NCBI GenBank assembly: GCA_009823395.1
Contig: CM020506.1
Location: forward strand, 20,881,001 to 20,945,000
Direction of reading: 5' to 3'
DNA: 64,000 nt
DNA from: Thamnaconus septentrionalis
Lineage: Eukaryota > Chordata > Actinopteri > Tetraodontiformes > Monacanthidae
Positions 1 to 11,414 of the stretch are shown here, one piece after another. The position numbers were made by a program, and so were the translations under genes. Below the pieces are notes generated by a model that saw only the letters and a list, made by a program, of their open reading frames with translations, had not been told where the DNA came from and ran no database searches. Numbering within the stretch: the first letter of the stretch is position 1; each line of letters starts with the position of its first letter.

Positions 1-180
1 AGCCATAATAAGAATAGCGTTATTTATTTAGTCTATTACGAAACTATTTATTTTGGACATTGAAATTGACGTTTGACATTGATAACTTTTGTAACGTTTT
101 AGTATTTCGTTCATTCGTTTGCTGCGTTTAGGGTTAATCTTAGTTTTGTAGGAAAATGAGAAAACTACGGTCGTAGTTTC

Positions 181-229
181 AAAATAAGGAACGCTTCACG
201 AATTTGCGTGTCATCCTTGCGCAGGGGCC

Positions 230-272
<43 letters not shown>

Positions 273-285
273 ACCAAAGTAACAC
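181..285 (-). ncRNA. rnu6: U6 spliceosomal snRNA gene (variant 5' stem)
   Basis: Read on the minus strand, the block from the ATATAC region to GAAGCGTTCC matches the vertebrate U6 snRNA, including the ACAGAG box that pairs with the 5' splice site and the AGC segment of the catalytic core. U6 is transcribed by RNA polymerase III and works in the spliceosome. The gene ends in a T-run (181-184). Its first 18 bases differ from the usual U6 5' hairpin, but the changes still form a 7-bp stem with a 4-base loop. The U6-type promoter upstream (TATA and PSE at standard spacing) argues for an active gene rather than one of the common U6 pseudogenes. Confidence 0.9.
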
Positions 286-308
286 GACAACCCAATGGTG
301 GGGTCTTG

Positions 309-354
309 TATTTATAGGCACATAAGACAGCGAGTAAATCGGCTCACGGTGCAG
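309..354 (-). promoter_or_regulatory. U6 core promoter: TATA box plus proximal sequence element
   Basis: On the minus strand a TATAAATA motif lies at 309-316, 24-31 bases upstream of the U6 start at 285. A PSE-like CACCGTGAG motif lies at 340-354, 55-69 bases upstream. This TATA and PSE spacing is that of vertebrate type-3 RNA polymerase III promoters. Confidence 0.7.
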
Positions 355-490
355 CAGAAGGCTGTTCAACGTCAAGTTTTTGAAAACATACATATAATAT
401 TTGTACTAATGTGAAACATGTATCTGGCCTAATAACAGCCCACCAAACCCGTATTAAATAAACATTATATCCTGTTTATGAATAGGTTCA

Positions 491-512
491 CAAAGGGCTG
501 ATGGGAAATATT
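491..512 (-). promoter_or_regulatory. Possible distal sequence element (ZNF143/STAF-like) of the U6 gene
   Basis: About 210-225 bases upstream of the U6 start the minus strand reads TTTCCCATCAGCCCTTTGTG. This resembles the SPH/ZNF143 site (TTCCCAnnATGCCttgcg) at the expected distance for a distal element. No clear octamer was seen beside it. Confidence 0.4.
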
Positions 513-2430
513 GCGGCAACTCCTTACGTCACAGGTTTTGATTCGTCGATGTGAGGTCACAAGACCAAAAGGCTCGCTCATAGCTCCGCCCCCCACACGC
601 TCGTCCCGGCGACGAACCTCATGAGTGTTTCGATCTGATATATACAGTCAAGAGGGGGACGAGCGAGTGAACAGATTCCGCGAAAATTGTCACATGTACA
701 TTAAGTATTCTATATAAAACTTTATTTTGGAATCTGTCAAGCATTATGTCTTTGTGTATTATTATTTGCGATCACTTTCTAGTTTTATTTTTTTGGGATT
801 TTTATTTCTTTCTATAGTTGTTATTGTTAACCTGAGATGTCTGTCAGATTTTTTTTTTTTTTTAATTGAATTATAGTGCATTAATAGGAAAGAGACGAGA
901 GTTCCCGTGTGGTATGTAGATAGATAGATAGATAGATAATATTTATGTACAAACACGCAAAACGATTTTTATAAGCACTGTTTTTAAGAAATATCTAGTA
1001 TAAAAACTATATTTTATGAAAGTAAAATGTGCTTTTATTGTTGTTACAGTGCACGCACGCACACACACAAACACATTTAAGTATTTTATTTATGTCCACG
1101 TATATGCAAAATGCAATAAGGACATAAAAACTATCAGTATAAATAAATCAAAGGGAGTCAATCAGATACATTTGTGCTTGTATAACAGTTAATGTACACA
1201 TACAGTCAGGAGGTTAACAGACACCACACTCTATGGGTACAAAAAGCAGCACCTTCTCCATACTGAGAGGCTATCAATGATAGCAGGTATAGAGCAATAT
1301 CTTGTTAGCTGTTTAGCCTTTCTCTTAGAGGTTCCATCCATCTGAAGGTCTCTGACCACTAGTCTGTCTGTACACATGACCTAGGCTACCAAAATATATA
1401 TATAAAAAAAAGTTTAGACCTGTAGCCCAGGAGGAGAAATGGTCTGCTTAAGCTGTTGATATTTTAGCAACTTGGTTTAGAAAGCTTCTTCTAGGCTGTG
1501 ATCAAAAGTACAGCCAACCTCAAGAATGAGCACCTCACCACTACTCTCACTTAACCACCACCACATCAGGGGTGTTGGCTGAGATGTTACCAAACACATC
1601 AGAAACATCATTGCACAGAATAAACATGCTGGGCTTTACAGTACAATGTTTGTATGCAGAGGGCCCCAAGGGTAGAACTGATCACTTCCGATAACAAGTC
1701 CACAAGCCTGTCGTGTCTACATATATGCAGCCCTTTATATAAGCATGACAACCATTTAAGATGTGGGACAAGGTTTTAGTAATCTGTGCATTGCAATATA
1801 CAATGAATACACTGTGGGCTATGACTGTCAGGGAGCCAGATAAGTTTCGTTGGTAAAACCTGCAGTCTAGATTTTAAAGTGAAGACGGCAATGCTTCGAT
1901 CTCCTTTCTTCCCCATTCTGATGTTCGTTTCTGCCTGAGGTGTCTTCGTCAAGTCAGTATCCCTAACTTGCCACCATGTAATTGGCTGCTTAGCTACTTA
2001 TGTTATCAAGCAACTGGACATTTTACCAAATGAAGTGACTGCTGACAGTATTTTTATATTTCAAAACCTAAAAAATGACTGAAATGATATAATGGACTAA
2101 TGTTCCTAGTACCGCTTATGACTCAATAACAGATAAGCAATGGAAAATGCAGGTCTTAAGTACAGAACTGTTGATGAAGTTTATTTTCTCTGTGTGCAAA
2201 CATCCTGTATTACTTAGGCATGCCTTTGTGGCTGTCGCCATTTGATCTGTATTTCCTTGACAGCCAAACTATTGCCTAGCAGAGCAGCTGCTTTCTGGTT
2301 ACAACACAGAAATGCCCCCGTGTTTTTTTTTGTTTTTTTGTTTTTTTAAATCAATTTAAACATTTGAACAGTCGATGTGACCCGTTAAATGGCATTTCAC
2401 TTTATCAACAGCTAAAACAAAGGGGGAAGA
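513..2430. other. Intergenic stretch, no gene recognised
   Basis: I see no supported gene here. A GC-richer patch at 530-670 holds CRE-like TTACGTCA (525-532), a GC box (576-587) and a short inverted repeat CGCTCGTCCC (598-608) / GGGACGAGCG (656-666). It could be a promoter of an unseen transcript. A short TAGA tandem repeat lies at about 916-937. The 64-aa open frame over 762-956 is low complexity and is not credible. Confidence 0.4.
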
Positions 2431-2434
2431 AAGG

Positions 2435-2442
2435 TATATAAG
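2435..2442 (+). promoter_or_regulatory. TATA box of the ghrelin gene
   Basis: TATATAAG lies 84 bases upstream of the ghrelin start codon, placing the likely transcription start near 2465-2470 and giving a short 5' UTR. It is a good TATA match in an otherwise AT-rich region, so the assignment rests on position as well as sequence. Confidence 0.6.
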
Positions 2443-2525
2443 TGAACAAGTCCAGATGCAGCTCACAATTGTGACTGTACATGGTTTTTTTTTAGCCTTT
2501 ATATCGGAGATTTTGATGTTTGACT

Positions 2526-3380
2526 ATGTTTCTGAAAAGAAACACCTGTTTGCTTGCCATTTTGCTGTTTTCTTTGACAGTCTGGTTTAAGTCAACCAGT
2601 GCGGGCTCCAGCTTCCTCAGTCCCTCTCAGAAACCTCAGGTAAGGAGACGTGGTCTTAATAATTGATTTATTTGTGTTTCCCTGGAACCATGTTCTTGTT
2701 GTAATGAGGCTCACTCATTATGTACGAGGTCATGGTCAGTGTTTTTTATTTTTCATTCTGATATTTCATACAATTTTGTGCTTGTTTACTGAGTATTTAC
2801 CTATATTTATTTTCAAAGGATAAGAAGCTATTACATTTGTATTGTGCATTTATCATATTCTACATTTACTTATTTGGAAAATCAATGATTCCCTCAATTA
2901 CTGAATTTTTGAAATAATACTACATACCTTGTATACATTATATTTACGTAACTTTCTACGATATAATTTCTAACACCAGTCTCCAAAACTTTGCATCATT
3001 GTCCGTTCCTGGTCAAACAGAGTAGGACCAAGCCGTCCAGGGTTGGCCGCCAAGCCATGAGAGAGCTGAGTCAACCCACTGAGAACAACCAATTCACAGT
3101 AAGTACTTACAACTTACACAATACAATATTTTCTGACTAATCACTCTTCCTTCGGCTTGAAGCAGATAACTGCTCCTTTTGAAATTGGCATTACCATGAG
3201 GGAGGAGGACTTTGAGGAGTATGGTGTTTCCCTGCAGGAGGTCGTTGAGCATCTGCTGGGATACAAGTGGACAGCAGGTTTGTCTGCTTCATTCAAATAC
3301 AATCCCCTTCAGTCAGTGTATAGAAAAAAATGTTTAACAAATGATTTGTTTTATTTCCAGAGACTCCGCCACAAAAATAA
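2526..3380 (+). CDS. ghrl: Preproghrelin (fish type, amidated), 4 exons
   Basis: Exons 2526-2639, 3021-3098, 3166-3277 and 3361-3380 join to a 107-aa precursor. Residues 1-26 are a signal peptide ending before [12 protein letters not shown], the ghrelin N terminus; its third residue (Ser) is the octanoylation site that GOAT modifies. The hormone continues to SRV-G-R. Gly is the amide donor and Arg the processing site, giving a 20-residue amidated peptide as in other fish. The C-peptide follows ([12 protein letters not shown]... to ETPPQK). Ghrelin is secreted from the gut and acts on the growth hormone secretagogue receptor. All donors and acceptors are GT/AG; the exon 3 acceptor is a tandem AAGCAG. 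A polyadenylation signal lies at 3742-3747. Its neighbour tatdn2 is also next to GHRL in human. Confidence 0.95.
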
Positions 3381-3741
3381 GGACATGAATTGCAATTGTT
3401 CTGTTTTTGTCTTCAACTCTCTTCAGAAAGTGTCCATTTTAGCACCAAACCCTCTTGGTATCCCCTTTTCTCTGCTATCCATGTGCTGTAATGTACTTTG
3501 ATGTAACTTTCACTCAATTGACTTAATTTATATTTAGCAGATGTAATGTTTAAGGTTACCAATCATTCCATTCTCTTATTTTGTTAAACTGACTGCCAGA
3601 GGCTCCAGTGAGTGAAATAGAGGTCCTACTTTCTGTTATCATTAGTGACAACCAGGAAGCTCAACTGTCAATTGTTATGTTTTCTGTACTACAGTAAACA
3701 ATTTCATTCTCAATCACAATACTTATGTGTGTCTCAAAAAA

Positions 3742-3747
3742 AATAAA
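3742..3747 (+). other. ghrl polyadenylation signal AATAAA
   Basis: AATAAA lies about 360 bases past the ghrelin stop codon and is followed by AT-rich sequence. It is the first clear canonical signal downstream on the plus strand, so the mRNA probably ends near 3765. Confidence 0.6.
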
Positions 3748-4747
3748 GCATAAATATAATTTCCGTGCCCATTCTTCTTCAATCTTCCTTTTGGCGGATA
3801 CATTATGAAACATGTCAAAAACTAAAAGACTCTGCTTGGTTGGAGGAACGGACAGAAAAAAATCTATTTCCTGTTATTTGGTTTAACAACTCAGACCGCT
3901 CTGACTCAACAGAGAGATTTACCAGACTGAGGAATGGTTTGCGACTACAGGGATATGAACGTCTTTGCTTGCACGGTGAAGACCTGCACTTTGGAGTTTA
4001 TTGAAAGGACAGGACATTGCATTAACAAATAAAGGAGCAAGGTGGTGCAGCTTCCTGTACAAATCTCAGGAACTAGGTCAAGCCCCACCGAGCATGCAGA
4101 GTCCTGATTGATTCTACCTGTTGTGTTGTCTGTAATAAACGCAAATACACATACAGACACAGGTACGGTGTGCTGCCCTGGAGACAAGAATCAAGGCAGA
4201 GCGAGAGACAAGGGAGAGCGAGAGAGGCATTTTCAGCACAGCGGTCTTGCTAACCTGATGACAAGCAACTACTTTCATCTGCTCACTTGATGCTATACTT
4301 CAAAGAACTGATAGCAATGGAAGTAGGCCACCTTACGATTCACCTTATGAAATGCACTCGAGATAATTGCGCCCTAACAGCAGTGGTCTGGCAGAGGCTT
4401 GTCTAGCAAATTTCCTCAGCTTGGTCAAGTTTGAACATATTTGAAGGATTGAAAAGACAAGTATAAACATATTTTAATAAAGCTTCTTTTACAAACAAAA
4501 CAAAAAAGGCAACAGCAAAGGTTATATTATGAGCACAACAAAACAATACAAAATTACCAACTATATGACAAATAACATCAAATATAATCAAATGAACCCT
4601 CACCTAAAGTATCAGAAATTCTCATTTTAATCACAGCTTAGTCTTGCAAAATACAAGAAGAGTCTAGAAATTCAAAAGGAGATTAGACATAAAACTTGAA
4701 GATCAGCCTCTTAACAGTTGGCATGTTTTTTCCATCAACTCTGAATT
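3748..4747. other. Intergenic interval between converging ghrl and tatdn2
   Basis: The two genes converge here. The 3' UTR of tatdn2 should occupy the right part (minus-strand AATAAAGC is present around 4475-4482). No other gene is supported; the open frames of 60-80 aa in this interval have no recognisable content. Confidence 0.4.
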
Positions 4748-7707
4748 CTATATACCATAAAGTTGAGTGGTGTTGTGTCTGATGGTGGTGAGAACCGCAT
4801 CCATACTCTCCTCTTTCAGCAGGCTGAGCTCATGCAGTGTGTGGATGCCCATTCCTGGGTGTGAAAACTTGTGCACATTCCTCTTCATCTGTAGACAACA
4901 TCATACGAAACCACATGGATATATTAGTGATGCACCGCATGCAACTCATTGCGTTGATCCTCCTAAGTAGCAAACAGTGTACCACAGAAAGAACAGGGAG
5001 CAATGCGGTCAGTGAGGCTCAAAAGACACAGGCACTACCTCCCTGCTTCCGAGCAGAAGGTGACAGCGGGGCATTTGTGTGATTTTGTACCGTTTCCTGC
5101 TTTTGCCCCATCATATCTAGAACTGCATGGTTCTTCTCTTGCTGTTCATAGTCGTTAAACTATTGCAATGTTTTGCATTAAATGAATGAATGCCACAAAG
5201 GCTACAATGATCTAAACAATGATTAAGCTGTGCTGCACACGTGTCTTTACTAAATACACATGCACAATGAGGATGATTTTACCCCAACCAGAGAAACATG
5301 ACCGGAAAGAGTGTGTACATGGATAACAATCGAATTAAGGATGGGTATAAACCACCACTGCAGAAAAGATCGGATTAAAGTCTTCAGATTGGTGTGTTTA
5401 CATCAGCGCTTCAATTCCGCTTCAGATTTGATTCTGATTATTTGTGTCCATGTCAACAGCCAGTGACAACGGCCAGTGACTCAGTTTAGTTCACTGTAAA
5501 CATTGGCAGAAAATTCCGAGAGTGTAAACATTTTTTAATGCAGATTCACTAAATCTTCATTTGTTCACTTTATTGGTTTACTTTTGGATGTCAATAGATT
5601 TTTTTTTTTTAAATCCTGTCAAATATTGTTATTAACATTAAGGGACTGGGAAAACCCGCCTATAGTTTTCTCATCTACTTACATGTCTTGGCAGGAAGAA
5701 CGGCGCATCAGTCTCCAACACAATGCGATTCAGGGGGATGTGGCTGAGAGCATTTCGAACTTCTACAGCCTTCACGTAGGTGATCAGGGCAGTGAAGCCC
5801 ACATACAGGTTGGGAAACTCTCTCAAGAAAGGCTCGATCACTTGATAGCTGTTTGTAAAACAGTGCCTGGAAACCACAGGTTTAATTGACAACAAGAGCT
5901 CAGATAGAAACATCTCAATTAGCATTCAAAACAATGATAATGTTACCAACTTAAAAAAAAAAGAAATGTGTAAATGAGAGCTGTTTAGTGCATCCTTACC
6001 TGTGAATTTTGTAGTCTGCGGGAACACACTTCTTCATGATTTCCATCAGATCGTTATCTGCTTCTCTGCAGTGGATCAACAGGGGCTTCTGCATGGCCAC
6101 AGCCAATCGCAGCTGTCGCTCAAAAGTCTCGAAAAGAGGAACAGAGAAAGAAAACATGTGACTTTCAATGAATATTTTATTCAATAAGTTCTCACAGCTT
6201 CATTTTTGTTAACAATGCTGTAAGGGTTACGATTTCAGATCAGAACAAACCTCTTTTTGTTTGCCGATGTCACAGGAATTTTTGTGGGAGTAGTCGAGAC
6301 CCATCTCGCCGAAGGCAACAGCTTTTGGGTGACGCATGGCCATCAGTATGTTGCGTTCGTGGACAGCCGAGTAGTGATTGGCAAAGTGGGGGTGGCAGCC
6401 GAACGCTCCCCACACCATGTCTTCAGCCAGCAGACCCTCCCACAGACCCTCCTTCACCATCATCCTGGGGTTGCAGAAGTTGGTGATGCAGCCCCTGAAC
6501 TCCGGGGTGAAACTGTCTCTGTGCAGCTGTCGGAAGCTCTCAAAGGTCCCTCGAAAGCCAACTTTTCCGTAGAGCATGTCCAGGTGGCAGTGTGTGTCAA
6601 TGAAACCCACATGACTGTGGAGGTGAGGTTGGGCCCCCAAAGACAGCCTTCTTTGTGAAGTGTCTCTATGAGTTCCGGAGCGGTCGGGCCACCAGATCGA
6701 CTCAGCGGCTGAGTGTCTGCGCGTTGTCTTGGAGTGCACAGGCAGAGCAAATGGATCCGAGAAATGGGACATACCTCTCCATGTGGGGGGGCTTGTACTA
6801 GGTGAATGGGAACGCATGGCTGAGAACAAACCTTTCATTTGTACTAGTGTTTCATGTCTGTTTCCAGCGACCATCTGGGCGGCTTCAGAGTTTCCTTTAG
6901 TTGACAAAGTGTGAGAAAGAACTGTGGCTTCTTCTGTTGGCAGTGAAGGATCTGGACATTGTTGACTGTCTTCCTCAATGGCCTCACAACAAGACGAGGA
7001 ATCTGAGATACACTCCAGATGTGGGAAGGATGTGTCACTGCACTCAGCTTCAGAGGAATTCCTGCCAAGGAATGAACTGTTTTCCAAAGTGGTTTTGTTG
7101 CTCCTCTCTGGTGTTGAGGTACTGGACTTTTTCATAGAGCAATGTTCTGAGTTTGAATTACTGATGGCTGCCATTAATGCCATCCTGCAGATAGCCTTCG
7201 ATGCCTCCTCAGGCGTTCGCTGTGTCTTCCTTAACACAAAGGAGTGAGACGTAGAAGGAACTACTTGCTCAGTTCCAGGGAATTCAATTTGCTCAGACAA
7301 ATTGTTTGGTGGCGTTCCCTAATAAAATAAAGCACAAAAGGAAAAATCTGCGCAGGAACAGAATTACAGACAATAATGCCTACTTATGGAATACTCTGTT
7401 GTTAAGTCTTTAAGTTTGTATTTACTTCTGCAGAGATCTTTAGCTTAGCTTCACTGTGAGCGGTAACATCTTCACCAAACATTTTGGATTTTCTCTTTGG
7501 GGTGCTCAAACTCATTGAACCAAGTCCATCAGGTCCTGGAGATCCCCTGAGCAAAAACGTTCTTGAATCTTCATTAGGCCATGGACTCCTGGAAGTAGGT
7601 GTACTCGGACTTGTACCTCTGCTCTTTGAACGTACCGGTGATTTGTCTACTGTTTGTGGCCATTTCCTATTGGCCTTCTCTCTCTTCTGCTGTGCATGGG
7701 CCAGATT
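4748..7707 (-). CDS. tatdn2: TatD DNase domain-containing protein 2 (N terminus not located)
   Basis: Exons (high to low) 7426-7707, 6251-7318, 6000-6127, 5683-5866 and 4748-4888 are in phase and encode 600 aa to the stop. The N-terminal ~270 residues are polar, Ser-rich and probably disordered. The TatD metal-dependent hydrolase domain follows: [11 protein letters not shown] (first metal ligands), [30 protein letters not shown] and [10 protein letters not shown]. The last exon gives the expected [13 protein letters not shown] end. TatD proteins are TIM-barrel nucleases; TATDN2 is the vertebrate nuclear member. The reading frame opens into exon 7426-7707 without a start ATG, so at least one coding exon upstream is missing from this model, or translation begins at an internal Met. 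It sits beside ghrl as in other vertebrates. Confidence 0.9.
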
Positions 7708-8320
7708 CTGTTTAACAAACAAAGGTAAAATGACAGTCCTATGAGGACATTCTGTGCATAATTTAAAAAAATAAAATAAAAATCATATATAATCATCTAT
7801 ACATATAATTTTAAGAATTTTATAATGGTGATAGATAATCCAACGTAATGAGTCACAACTAACTCAACTCTCAGTTGCTTCCCCATGATATTCAATATGA
7901 TGTAACTTTGTATCTGATGCAACTAAGCAATGTTTTTTTTTTATTATAAATTCCAATTCACATAGAAGTAAAAGCAAGATTTAATTTATTTAAGCATTGT
8001 AAAAAAAAAAAAAATACAAAGGAGAAACACATTTTACAATGTCAGGTAAATATTCAATAAAAATAAAGGCAGTCTTTTATTTAGTGACAAACCTTTTTTC
8101 AGTTTCACCATTCACCAAGGATTGCTGCAGCAAATTAAATCGCACTTTTCAATTATTATTATTATTATTAGGCATTACTATTAATGTACAACAGTAACTC
8201 ATTACAGGTTAGCTATAATTAATTGACCGAGACCTTATCACTGCTAACCCTCGAGACACACAAGACCGTTCCCGAAGGCCACGTTTTCTTGTAAAATAAT
8301 ACTTTAAGATCATACTTTAC

Positions 8321-8420
8321 CGTTTTCAGCGATTTTTTTTTTTTTTCCAACCGAGCTGACACGACACAACAACGAAGCCGTCAGTGAAAACACGGCAACG
8401 ACTGGAAGTACGCGGAGATC
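8321..8420 (-). other. Probable 5' non-coding exon and promoter of tatdn2
   Basis: A donor ACG|GTAAAG at 8321/8320 follows a CpG-containing segment without any ATG. Position and orientation suit a first non-coding exon of tatdn2. The right edge and start site are guesses. Confidence 0.35.
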
Positions 8421-8984
8421 GAACACACCTGAGTTAAGTTCGTCACGAAGATTGTTAGGCCTAGCAAGAATAGCATTTGCTTCCGCCTGGGGACCTACTA
8501 ACGGGTGAGGATAAGGGCCATTTTCCTCTGCAATTGAAAATATGCTTCTATAAATCCAAACTCAACAAAGTCCAACAAAGTTACTCAAATACTGCGAGGG
8601 AATACAAACTGGGACCTGAGACTTTCCGTTTCAAAGCAACGCTTGTTTATTTTTGTTGTAAGATTTAACATCACACAATCCCTAATGGTAGGATAACTTT
8701 TATTAGATAACAGAACGAAAGGGTAATATAAGATAGAAGTAAAATGAGTTGATTTTTTTTTATGTCTTATTTTCAATTTATTGCCTTACAAATTGGTTCA
8801 ATCAACACAGCAACAATCAGCAAATTTCTAAATGAGTTGGACAAAGGGTACGCAAAATAATTCAGAAACAGAGTGCTGTATTAAAGTAACACTCATGTCT
8901 AGTATTACTTTCACAATCTTACTGGATAATGTTTACTAATATCGTTAGTCGTATTATATCGATAGCAGAAACAGGAACACTGCT

Positions 8985-10070
8985 TCAAACTTTTGGTAAT
9001 CCAAGAGCAGTCTTGTAAGCACCAAAGTTGTTTCCCTTACCTAGGGAGAAGAAAGAGAGATGAAGTTCACATCATAAAACATGCCATTGTAACATTGAGT
9101 CAGCTATATTAATGTAATGAGTAAATTCAGTTACAATACACTACTAATGTCTGGAGTCAGTTATTAACCACAGAATAATAGGAGATACCGATTCAAGATG
9201 AAAGAGTATAAAGTGAAATTTCATCTAATTTAAGAATATCAGGTTATTTATTATTATTCAATCTTTGAGTCTGCACTTACACGGCAAGGTCTTTTTCTCA
9301 GGGAGCCAGTAGCAGAAGTTTCTTCTGGCATGGTCATTGAACACATTTCTGTGTTCAGGCATGTTTTGAGGTGAGGGTTTTGATGCGTTTCGATTGAGAC
9401 CTACAGGAAAATGTGACATTGAAACACCGAGGACATATACACACATTTAAAACAACTCATAGGAAATAGAAGGACCTACGGTGCTGTTGGCACAGTGAGG
9501 GAACACATTTTGAAAGTGCAGTTTCACCCTGAGCCAGAGCAGGTATGCAGCAGCGGTTGTTGGCATCCCAGTTTAAAGTGCCTTGAAGTTTAATATACAA
9601 AGTGGTTTTCAAGTGTGTAACGTTTCCTCAGTGGTGCATCGATGACATTCTACCTAACTCCTGCATAGTATTAGTAGTAGTATTGCAAATGTAAAGATTT
9701 TTTTTCCACAAACCCATATGCTTGATGAAATCAACTGGAATTGGTGAAAGATAACTTGGAACCTGTACGTCAGAAGAGATACAGACGTCTGCAAGAATAT
9801 CAAGTGTTGCATGTTTTCGGTCTGTTGCCAGGTTTCTTTCTTTTGTTACGTCTTACCTTTGTTTTCATCTTACTCCAGTGGTCTGTGTGGAAATGTTTGA
9901 ACATGACGTAATGACCCCTTGGCCAAAATGTCATGCTGCCAAAAAAGATTTCAAGTTTGAGAAGGAAAATGGTGCAGAGAGTTAAACGCAACAACAATTC
10001 CTGGTTTTACTCACTGCTCTTGTCTAAAACGACTGGAGTCCCATGATTTCTTCTGTCCTCGTGTCTGCAT
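8985..10070 (-). CDS. Unrecognised 119-aa protein, 5 exons
   Basis: Exons 10015-10070, 9857-9935, 9714-9762, 9281-9400 and 8985-9040 join in phase through four GT-AG introns to 119 codons plus stop (donors GTGAGT, GTAAGA, GTTTGT, GTAAGT). The protein starts MQTRGQKKSWDSSRF and ends NNFGAYKTALGLPKV. It is basic and rich in Lys, Asn, His, Pro and aromatics, with no signal peptide, membrane helix, zinc ligand pattern or coiled coil. The blocks GHYVMFKHFHTDHW, VPSYLSPIPVDFI and VFNDHARRNFCYWLPEKK look constrained. The short Pro/aromatic motifs recall small microtubule inner proteins of cilia and sperm tails, but that is only an impression. It lies between tatdn2 and vhl, where human has IRAK2. 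The gene model is solid; its function is unknown to me. Confidence 0.75.
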
Positions 10071-11414
10071 GTTTTAGATGCCTCTCCAACCTGTCCACTT
10101 CAACTTCAACACAAAAGATGGTTTCAGTTACTCTGTCGCTTGATGGTTTCAGTTACTGCACCCACCGCTGTGTGAGCTGTTTACTGGAGCTGGATACACT
10201 TACGCATAAATGATTGGTTGCCTTTCATGACCGGAAGGTCCACAAGGAGGTTGTCCGGTTGCTAATTCTGTCAAGTAACTTCTTGCAAGTGTTTTACATT
10301 ACACACCAATCATTTAATGGCATTGAATAATCCCAAGTTAAATTTTGCTGTTTTTTATCCAATATAAAAAATATGTTTTTGATCTTAGAGTTAGGGTTGA
10401 ACTAATTTCACATGACTAGAATTCAAGACTATTTACCATTCGTATTTTGAGCTTTGTTTAAACAATATAGCAAAAAAAAAAGTACATATTTTTTCATTCA
10501 TCATATACTTTTTAAAAAATGTGGCAACAGATATAGAACAATAGATATGAGCACCTACTCTAAATGATAAACAGGGCAGAACACAATTAAACATATTTTA
10601 TTTGGAAATTGCCAAGTCACAATAAAATTACAGTTCAAATTTTATACAACTGTAACTGGTTTTGTTAGGCATTGCCTCCCAGCTTTACTTGTGCAGTGTG
10701 GTTCCAAAACTGAATTTATTTATGACTTGTAGTGATCTTGTTTAGGACAGAGCAAAATAATAATAAAAATGTTTTATCATTGCTTTTTTTATAAAAAATA
10801 TATATATATATATATGTATATTTACATTTCATGTTTTACAGAAATAGATAATACAGTACAAATGCATCTATGTATAATGGGAAGCAAAGAATGACAAAGA
10901 AGGCAAAATAACTGTAGACTCGTCAGTTAGTGTGAGCCACAAAAAAGAAAATACTGTCAATTTAATTTCATCTAACACATTTTAAGTCACCATCCCTCTT
11001 TTTAAGTTTATAACAAAAATAAACAGTTCCATGGACAGTTCACACAAGGCTTATCTGCTGGACTTAGTAGTGTAGATAACCAAGATAATAGGATCAATTT
11101 AAATAATCTTTATATTAAGAACACTTCTTAATTTAGAATCGCTATAATCAAGAGACAAAAATAACTACACAAAACAAAATGCAACTTGGCAACACATATC
11201 AAGAATAGTTTCGCCAAACAGGCTTCAAACGCTCCTCATCTCTTGGCCAGCCTTCCTGAAAAAATAAACTCTGACATTCTGGTAAGACATGAAAACAATG
11301 CTTTAACTGAACATGGAATAATGTCTCTTTAAATTCCAGTGCCTTGTCATTATTATATTATTGATACTGGCCTCACTGCACCACTGGGTGCCATCTTTAA
11401 GTTCATTCGTTCAT
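10071..11414. other. Intergenic plus vhl 3' UTR
   Basis: AT-rich sequence with no open frame of note. The vhl 3' UTR probably runs leftward from 11414 to around 10590, where the minus strand reads AATAAAATATG (tttatt in the plus strand near 10598). A short TA repeat lies at 10798-10816. Confidence 0.35.

Noticed and set aside
6257..6658. 133-aa plus-strand open frame
   Set aside because: It lies antisense within the TatD domain exon of tatdn2, whose conserved motifs fix the coding strand.
8540..10600. Search for irak2, expected between tatdn2 and vhl from human synteny
   Set aside because: No death domain or kinase motif is visible on either strand; the interval holds only the 119-aa gene.
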